Source of the DNA: Coriobacteriia bacterium
GTDB lineage: Bacteria; Actinomycetota; Coriobacteriia; WRKU01
Length of the DNA stretch: 10,786 bases
Direction: 5' to 3'
Assembly: GCA_009784095.1 (NCBI GenBank)
Contig: WRDL01000041.1
Coordinates: 1-10,786 of the forward strand
Below the pieces are notes generated by a model. The model was given only the letters and a program-made list of their open reading frames with translations, was not told the DNA's origin and made no database searches. A program made the position numbers and the translations under genes. Of the stretch, positions 6,877 to 10,786 are shown in pieces; positions within the stretch are counted from its first letter, which is position 1; each line of letters starts with the position of its first letter.

Positions 6877-8196
6877 ATGATCGATCGTTACAGCCGCCCC
6901 GAGATGGCGCACATCTGGGAGCTTCAGAACAAGTTCGATATTTGGAAAGAGATCGAGATACTCGCGTGCGAGGCACAGGTAGACCTCGATGATGTCGGCA
7001 TAACCGCAGATGAAGCGGGTAAAATTCGCGAGAAGGCTGATTTTACCGTCGAGCGCATCGATGAGCTCGAGACCACTCTCAACCACGATGTCATCGCGTT
7101 CTTGACCAATATGGCCGAATACATCGGTGAACCCTCGAAGTGGGTCCATTACGGCATGACCTCCAGTGATCTGGGCGATACCGCGTTGTGTTTTCAGATG
7201 ATCCAAGCGATCGATATCATCATTGAGGATGTCACCCGCATCGGTGAGATCTGCAAGCGGCGCGCCTTCGAGACGCGCGATATGCTCTGTGTAGGTCGTA
7301 CCCACGGGATACACGCGGAGCCGATGGTGATGGGTATGAAGTTCGGGCGTTGGGCATGGGCGATGCATCGCGCGCTCGAACGTCTGCGGTTCGTGCGTAA
7401 GCAATGCGCGGTCGGTGCCATCAGCGGCGCAGTCGGCACCTACAGCAACATCGATCCATCGGTGGAGGCGCATGTCTGTGAGGCACTTGGTCTGACACCT
7501 GATCCGCTCTCGACGCAGGTCATCGCACGTGACCATCACGCGTACTATCTCGCCACCCTTGCCACTGTGGCAGCTAGTGCGGCAGAGATCGCCACCGAGA
7601 TCCGCGCTCTGCAAAAGACCGATACCCTCGAGGCGGAAGAGCCGTTCACCAAAGGACAGAAAGGCTCTTCGGCGATGCCGCATAAGCGCAACCCGATAAC
7701 CGCCGAGCGGGTCTGTGGAATGGCGCGTGTCGTGCAAGCTAACGCTCAGGTCGGATTCGACGACGTGGCGCTGTGGCATGAGCGTGATATCAGTCATTCG
7801 AGCGCGGAGCGCATCGTGCTCGCCGACTCGACGATCGCGCTCGACTATCTACTCACCAAGCTCGAGTGGATCCTCGACGGATTGATCCTGTATCCCGAGT
7901 CCATGAAAGCCAATCTCGATCGGACCCGCGGGCTGATCTATTCGAGTCGCGTTCTTCTTACGCTGGTCGACACCGGCATGTTGCGTGAGGATGCTTACGA
8001 TATCGTTCAGCGCAACGCGATGAAGGTCTGGGATGACATACAGCAAGCGCGCTCAGGCAAGATCTATCGTGAACTGCTGGCTGATGATCCGGCGTGCCCG
8101 TTGACCGACGAGCAACTTGACTCGATCTTCGATCCGTGGGAATTCCTTGGTCGTATCGGGGTGATCTTCGACCGTCTGGATACTCTCGAGTTCTAG
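6877..8196 (+). CDS. purB: Adenylosuccinate lyase
   Basis: This 439-residue member of the fumarase/aspartase superfamily has the typical length for bacterial PurB. It cleaves SAICAR to AICAR plus fumarate and adenylosuccinate to AMP plus fumarate in purine synthesis, as a cytosolic homotetramer. The superfamily signature GSSAMPHKRNP is at 263-273, carrying the catalytic serine of the mobile loop. The other active-site regions are LNHDVIAF with His70, TSSD (95-98) and RTHGIHAEP (141-149) with the candidate catalytic histidines. A ribosome binding site AAAGGG at 6862-6867 stands 9 bases before the ATG. The gene lies 21 bases behind degV on the same strand and has no other purine gene beside it here. 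It ends 5 bases before the perfect inverted repeat that separates it from the convergent nth. Confidence 0.96.
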   Translation: MIDRYSRPEMAHIWELQNKFDIWKEIEILACEAQVDLDDVGITADEAGKIREKADFTVERIDELETTLNHDVIAFLTNMAEYIGEPSKWVHYGMTSSDLGDTALCFQMIQAIDIIIEDVTRIGEICKRRAFETRDMLCVGRTHGIHAEPMVMGMKFGRWAWAMHRALERLRFVRKQCAVGAISGAVGTYSNIDPSVEAHVCEALGLTPDPLSTQVIARDHHAYYLATLATVAASAAEIATEIRALQKTDTLEAEEPFTKGQKGSSAMPHKRNPITAERVCGMARVVQANAQVGFDDVALWHERDISHSSAERIVLADSTIALDYLLTKLEWILDGLILYPESMKANLDRTRGLIYSSRVLLTLVDTGMLREDAYDIVQRNAMKVWDDIQQARSGKIYRELLADDPACPLTDEQLDSIFDPWEFLGRIGVIFDRLDTLEF

Positions 8197-8201
8197 AGCG
8201 G

Positions 8202-8243
8202 GACAGTAGGTTCTGAGACAGTAGGGTCTCAGAACCTACTGTC
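8202..8243. repeat. Perfect 18-bp inverted repeat between convergent purB and nth
   Basis: The arms at 8202-8219 and 8226-8243 are exact reverse complements around a 6-base loop (AGTAGG). The right arm stops one base before the nth stop codon on the other strand. A further GGGACA (8200-8205) and TGTCCC (8251-8256) can extend the pairing. Inside it, GACAGTAGG occurs twice directly (8202-8210, 8217-8225) and its complement once (8235-8243). It could end transcription of both genes, but neither side has a T-run, so a classical intrinsic terminator is not supported. The shared ten bases with 4005-4014 point to a REP-like repeat that may double as an mRNA 3' stabiliser or terminator. Confidence 0.8.
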
Positions 8244-8942
8244 TCATTCCTGTCCCAAGAAATACGGACAGATATCGTTTAGAAAGCACTGCGCACACTG
8301 AGGCTTTTTCGCGTCACAGATGGTACGTCCGAAGTTGACCATCTCGTAATTGACGCGATACCAATGCTCGCGTGGGAACGCCGCGCAAAGATCGCGTTCG
8401 GTCTGATCGGGATTCTTCGCGTTGCTCAGCCCCAGACGGTGGGCGATCCTGAACACATGGGTATCGACCGCGATCCCCTCGACGATCCCGAAGCTAGAAC
8501 CCAGTACGATATTGGCGGTCTTGCGTGCCACTCCGGGAAGTGTGATCAGCTCCTCCATCGTGTGGGGGATCTCACCCCCATATTCAGCGATGACCTTTCG
8601 CGCCATCCCGATGAGATTCTTCGTCTTATTTCGGAAGAAGCCGAGTGAGTGGATGATCTGCTCGACCTCGGCCGGATCAGCGCTTGCGAGCGTTGTGACG
8701 TCGGGGTATCTGGCGAACAGCACCGGAGTCACTTTGTTGACGCTGACATCGGTCGTCTGCGCCGAGAGCGATACCGCGCAGACGCACTGGTAGGGGTCGA
8801 CGAAGTCGAGCGCCGGTCTGACCGGTCCGGGCATCTCTTTCTTGAAACGACGCATGATCTCGTCAACATACGCGTCGAGATCGACCGTCGGGTCGAAGGG
8901 AGCGCGCGCGCTCGATTCTTTTTGCGTTTTTGTCTTGGTCAC
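8244..8942 (-). CDS. nth: Endonuclease III (DNA glycosylase/AP lyase)
   Basis: This 232-residue protein removes oxidised pyrimidines from DNA and nicks at the abasic site in base excision repair. The helix-hairpin-helix LPGVARKTANIVL (135-147) contains the Schiff-base lysine K141. VDTHVFR (159-165) contains the catalytic aspartate D160, and LSAQTTD (59-65) matches E. coli LSAQATD. The C-terminal [4Fe-4S] loop is complete, with C209, C216, C219 and C225 spaced C-x6-C-x2-C-x5-C. It is about 20 residues longer than E. coli Nth because of a Lys/Thr-rich N-terminal extension. The start is GTG at 8942; the upstream bases GGGGCGGG give a poor ribosome binding site, and the -10 box is so close that the leader is only a few bases. 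It diverges from mfd and converges on purB. Confidence 0.96.
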   Translation of the reverse strand: MTKTKTQKESSARAPFDPTVDLDAYVDEIMRRFKKEMPGPVRPALDFVDPYQCVCAVSLSAQTTDVSVNKVTPVLFARYPDVTTLASADPAEVEQIIHSLGFFRNKTKNLIGMARKVIAEYGGEIPHTMEELITLPGVARKTANIVLGSSFGIVEGIAVDTHVFRIAHRLGLSNAKNPDQTERDLCAAFPREHWYRVNYEMVNFGRTICDAKKPQCAQCFLNDICPYFLGQE

Positions 8943-8953
8943 CGTCCCGCCCC

Positions 8954-8959
8954 ATTATG
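8954..8959 (-). promoter_or_regulatory. Candidate nth -10 box (CATAAT on the minus strand)
   Basis: On the minus strand CATAAT matches TATAAT in five of six bases and is preceded directly by TG. It predicts a transcript start near 8947, about five bases before the GTG, so the nth message would have almost no leader. No convincing -35 hexamer is seen. It lies back to back with the mfd box, and the two promoters would share polymerase footprints. Confidence 0.4.
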
Positions 8960-8966
8960 CAGCGTG

Positions 8967-8972
8967 TATGAT
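8967..8972 (+). promoter_or_regulatory. Candidate mfd -10 box (TATGAT), leaderless-type start
   Basis: TATGAT matches TATAAT in five of six bases and is preceded directly by TG. The predicted start of transcription, about 8979, is within a few bases of the mfd ATG at 8982, and no Shine-Dalgarno sequence is present before that ATG. Both points suggest a leaderless message, which is common in actinobacteria. No clear -35 hexamer is visible. Confidence 0.4.
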
Positions 8973-8981
8973 TGTTCTATT

Positions 8982-10613
8982 ATGACGCAAACCCCGTACC
9001 GACAGACGATCGCGACCGCGCTGAGCGGTCTTAACCAATTCGCACACATCAAATCCGAGCTTACGGAGCAATTCGACTCGACGCTGGCGGTACCGGGCAT
9101 GGTCCGTCCGGCGTTGATCGCGACCCTGTTCGAGCGCATGGACGTGCCGCTTCTGGTGATCGCAGAGTCGACAGCGGCCGCCGACAAGATGAGGCGACAG
9201 CTCATGGGGTATCTGCCACCGACTCAACTGGCGTATTTTCCCGACAGGGCGCGTCCACCCTGGGATATCGGACCGGCGGATTTTGCGCGTACGCTCGCCC
9301 GCGCTCGTGCGATCGACGCGTTAGCATGTGATCGTCCCACGGTAGTAGTGACCTCGATACAGGCGCTGATGCGTAAAGTCGCACCACCCTCATCGGGTAT
9401 CTACGAACCCCTTCATCTTGCGGTGGGAGACAGCTACGATCTGCGCGAACTGTCGGCACGGCTCGTCGAGATGGGCTATGCACGAAGCGAGCTGGCGACC
9501 GATGAAGGTATCTTCACCCTGCGCGGCGACACGCTTCATATCCACCCTGCTTTAGGCGCCACCCCGGTCAGGATCGAGTTCTTCGGTGACGAGATCGAAG
9601 CGATAAAGCGCTTCATCCCCAGTTCGGGACAGATGCTCGGTACCGAGGAGGAGACGACCATCTACACCATGGACGAGGTCGATCGCGACATCGCGTTAAA
9701 CACCTCGCCGATCGAGTATGTGCCCGACAACGCGATCACGATCTTGTTAGAACCCAAGGCGCTTTTCGATGGTGCGTCCCGCAATTGGGACAGACTGCTC
9801 GAACAAGTACAGGACGAGAAACTGCTCCGTCAGTACTACCTCGGTCCCGAACAGCTCGATTTCGGGACGAACCCACATCTCTCGCTCTTCTCGATCGCCC
9901 ATCATGTACCCTCACAGGTGGCGCTAGGAGCGAAACGGCCCGAGATCTGCAACTCGGATGCCAAGCTCGTCGCTCAGGTCAAAGCTCTGACAGCCGCAAA
10001 ATACCGGGTCATCATCGCGTTGGCGACGCGACGTCTGCGTGAGAAGGTCACCGACCTGCTCACCGATGAGCACCTCACGCTGGGGACCGAACGAGGTCAG
10101 ACAAATATTGTCGAAAGCGATCTGGTCGGTGGTTTCATCGTCGATGATGCGAAACTCGCCCTCATCACGACCGCCGAGGCTTTCCCGCGCTTCTCCCGCG
10201 TGTCACCGAATCGGCGGACCGCCGATCTGGACAAGGTGAAGTTCGACTTCGAACCCGGAGACTATGTCGTACACCGTACCTATGGCGTAGCGTTGTTCAA
10301 GCAGATGACGACACGCGAAGTCGACGGCATCGAGCGTGAGTGCCTTCAGCTCGAATATGCGATGGGCGACACCCTCTACACACCGGTCGACCAGCTCGAT
10401 AAGATCAGCAAGTACGTCGGGAGCGAATCCGGTAAGCCCAAACTGACTCGACTCGGCACAAGATCTTGGTCGCGCGCGACCAAGAAGGCACGTGAGTCGG
10501 CCAAGAAACTCGCCTTCGATCTCATCGACCTGTATGCGCGCCGCGCGCACGTGCAAGGCTACGAGTACGAACCCGACACCCACGAGCAGGTCGAGATGGA
10601 GGCGCTCTTCTAA
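8982..10613 (+). CDS. mfd: Transcription-repair coupling factor Mfd, N-terminal part ended by in-frame TAA
   Basis: These 543 residues match the front half of Mfd, normally a protein of about 1,100-1,200 residues that removes stalled RNA polymerase from damaged DNA and recruits UvrA. The UvrB-like region occupies about 20-260 (for example YFPDRARPPWD at 85-95 and PVRIEFFGDEIEAI at 195-208). A degenerate middle domain follows, then the CarD-like RNA-polymerase-interaction domain from about 421 (FDFEPGDYVVHRTYGVALF) to 480. The linker helix around WSRATKKARESAKKLAFDLIDLYARRA (496-522) is also present. The frame then stops at TAA 10611-10613, inside a block usually reading EMEA-F-P-Y...TPDQ, and homology continues in the same frame. 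The start at 8982 fits the family; the open frame upstream only runs antisense through nth. The product as written could bind polymerase but would lack the ATP-driven translocase. Confidence 0.88.
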   Translation: MTQTPYRQTIATALSGLNQFAHIKSELTEQFDSTLAVPGMVRPALIATLFERMDVPLLVIAESTAAADKMRRQLMGYLPPTQLAYFPDRARPPWDIGPADFARTLARARAIDALACDRPTVVVTSIQALMRKVAPPSSGIYEPLHLAVGDSYDLRELSARLVEMGYARSELATDEGIFTLRGDTLHIHPALGATPVRIEFFGDEIEAIKRFIPSSGQMLGTEEETTIYTMDEVDRDIALNTSPIEYVPDNAITILLEPKALFDGASRNWDRLLEQVQDEKLLRQYYLGPEQLDFGTNPHLSLFSIAHHVPSQVALGAKRPEICNSDAKLVAQVKALTAAKYRVIIALATRRLREKVTDLLTDEHLTLGTERGQTNIVESDLVGGFIVDDAKLALITTAEAFPRFSRVSPNRRTADLDKVKFDFEPGDYVVHRTYGVALFKQMTTREVDGIERECLQLEYAMGDTLYTPVDQLDKISKYVGSESGKPKLTRLGTRSWSRATKKARESAKKLAFDLIDLYARRAHVQGYEYEPDTHEQVEMEALF

Positions 10614-10786
10614 TACGACGAGACACCCGATCAGCAAGCGGCGATCGATGATGTCAAGGTCGATATGGAGTCTAACACACCGCTGGATCGCCTGGTCAGC
10701 GGCGATGTCGGCTACGGCAAGACCGAGGTCGCCATCCGCGCAGCCTTCAAAGCGGTGCAGAACAATAAGCAGGTGATGGTTCTCTG
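10614..10786 (+). pseudogene. mfd: Mfd translocase (D5) beginning, separated from its N-terminus by the TAA; truncated at window end
   Basis: Directly after the stop codon, the same reading frame continues with YDETPDQQAAIDDV, MESNTPLDRLVSGDVGYGKTEVA and AAFKAVQNNKQVMVL, the opening of the superfamily-2 helicase motor of Mfd. The Q-like motif TPDQ and the Walker A segment GDVGYGKTE (usually GDVGFGKTE, often preceded by Cys where Ser stands here) are intact. Nothing suggests decay in these 57 codons apart from the stop. An in-frame ATG at 10665 has AAGG at 10656-10659, so a shorter translocase beginning after TPDQ could be restarted. Whether this is a pseudogene, a split gene or a sequencing error cannot be decided here, and the frame runs off the window. 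Confidence 0.75.

Noticed and set aside
8649..8981. Upstream extension of the mfd frame by 111 codons
   Set aside because: The extension runs antisense through nth, lacks Mfd homology and has no initiation signal; the family start at 8982 fits.
10611..10613. Recoded stop (selenocysteine-type) or frameshift in mfd
   Set aside because: Selenocysteine and most recoding uses TGA or TAG, and homology stays in the same frame on both sides, so no frameshift is involved.

Overview
The window reads as a piece of a moderately high-GC anaerobic actinobacterial chromosome, most likely Coriobacteriia. This rests on the look of the proteins (an Mfd whose RNA-polymerase-binding region reads GVALF, a DegV with an SNCLQEG segment, and NifV-type synthase, LeuCD-type hydratase and isocitrate dehydrogenase genes in one cluster). 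It is an inference from memory of family sequences, not a search. The region is dense housekeeping DNA with no phage, insertion sequence, CRISPR array, tRNA or rRNA, and no stretch over 300 bases lacks a gene.

Layout. Bases 1-3985 form a central-carbon cluster on the + strand: the C-terminus of a homocitrate/Re-citrate/isopropylmalate synthase-like protein (1-360), an aconitase-family large subunit (374-1612), its small subunit (1609-2151, overlapping by 4 bases), a helical HEAT-like protein of unknown function (2166-2783), and an isocitrate dehydrogenase (2906-3985) that appears to have its own promoter and a structured leader. Because the dehydrogenase carries the Ser-x-Asn isocitrate motif, I read the cluster as the oxidative half-TCA route from oxaloacetate and acetyl-CoA through citrate and isocitrate to 2-oxoglutarate (for glutamate), built from leucine/lysine-pathway paralogues instead of classical GltA and AcnA/B. 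The synthase would then be a candidate Re-citrate synthase.

Bases 4032-8196 carry, still on +, the ribosome-associated GTPase TypA/BipA, a DegV-family fatty-acid-binding protein with its own extended -10 promoter, and adenylosuccinate lyase PurB 21 bases behind it. purB converges on nth (endonuclease III, - strand) across a perfect 18-bp inverted repeat. Part of that repeat recurs between icd and typA, which suggests a dispersed intergenic repeat family.

nth (8244-8942, -) and mfd (8982 onward, +) are divergent DNA-repair genes only 39 bases apart, with two -10 elements back to back and almost no room for 5' leaders. The mfd reading frame is cut by an in-frame TAA at 10611-10613, exactly between the RNA-polymerase-interaction/linker part and the translocase motor. 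The frame resumes unchanged after it and runs off the end. This is either a real nonsense allele or split gene, or a sequence error. I found no unmistakable undescribed system. The best leads are the broken mfd, the rebuilt half-TCA cluster with its HEAT-like passenger gene, and the repeat element.
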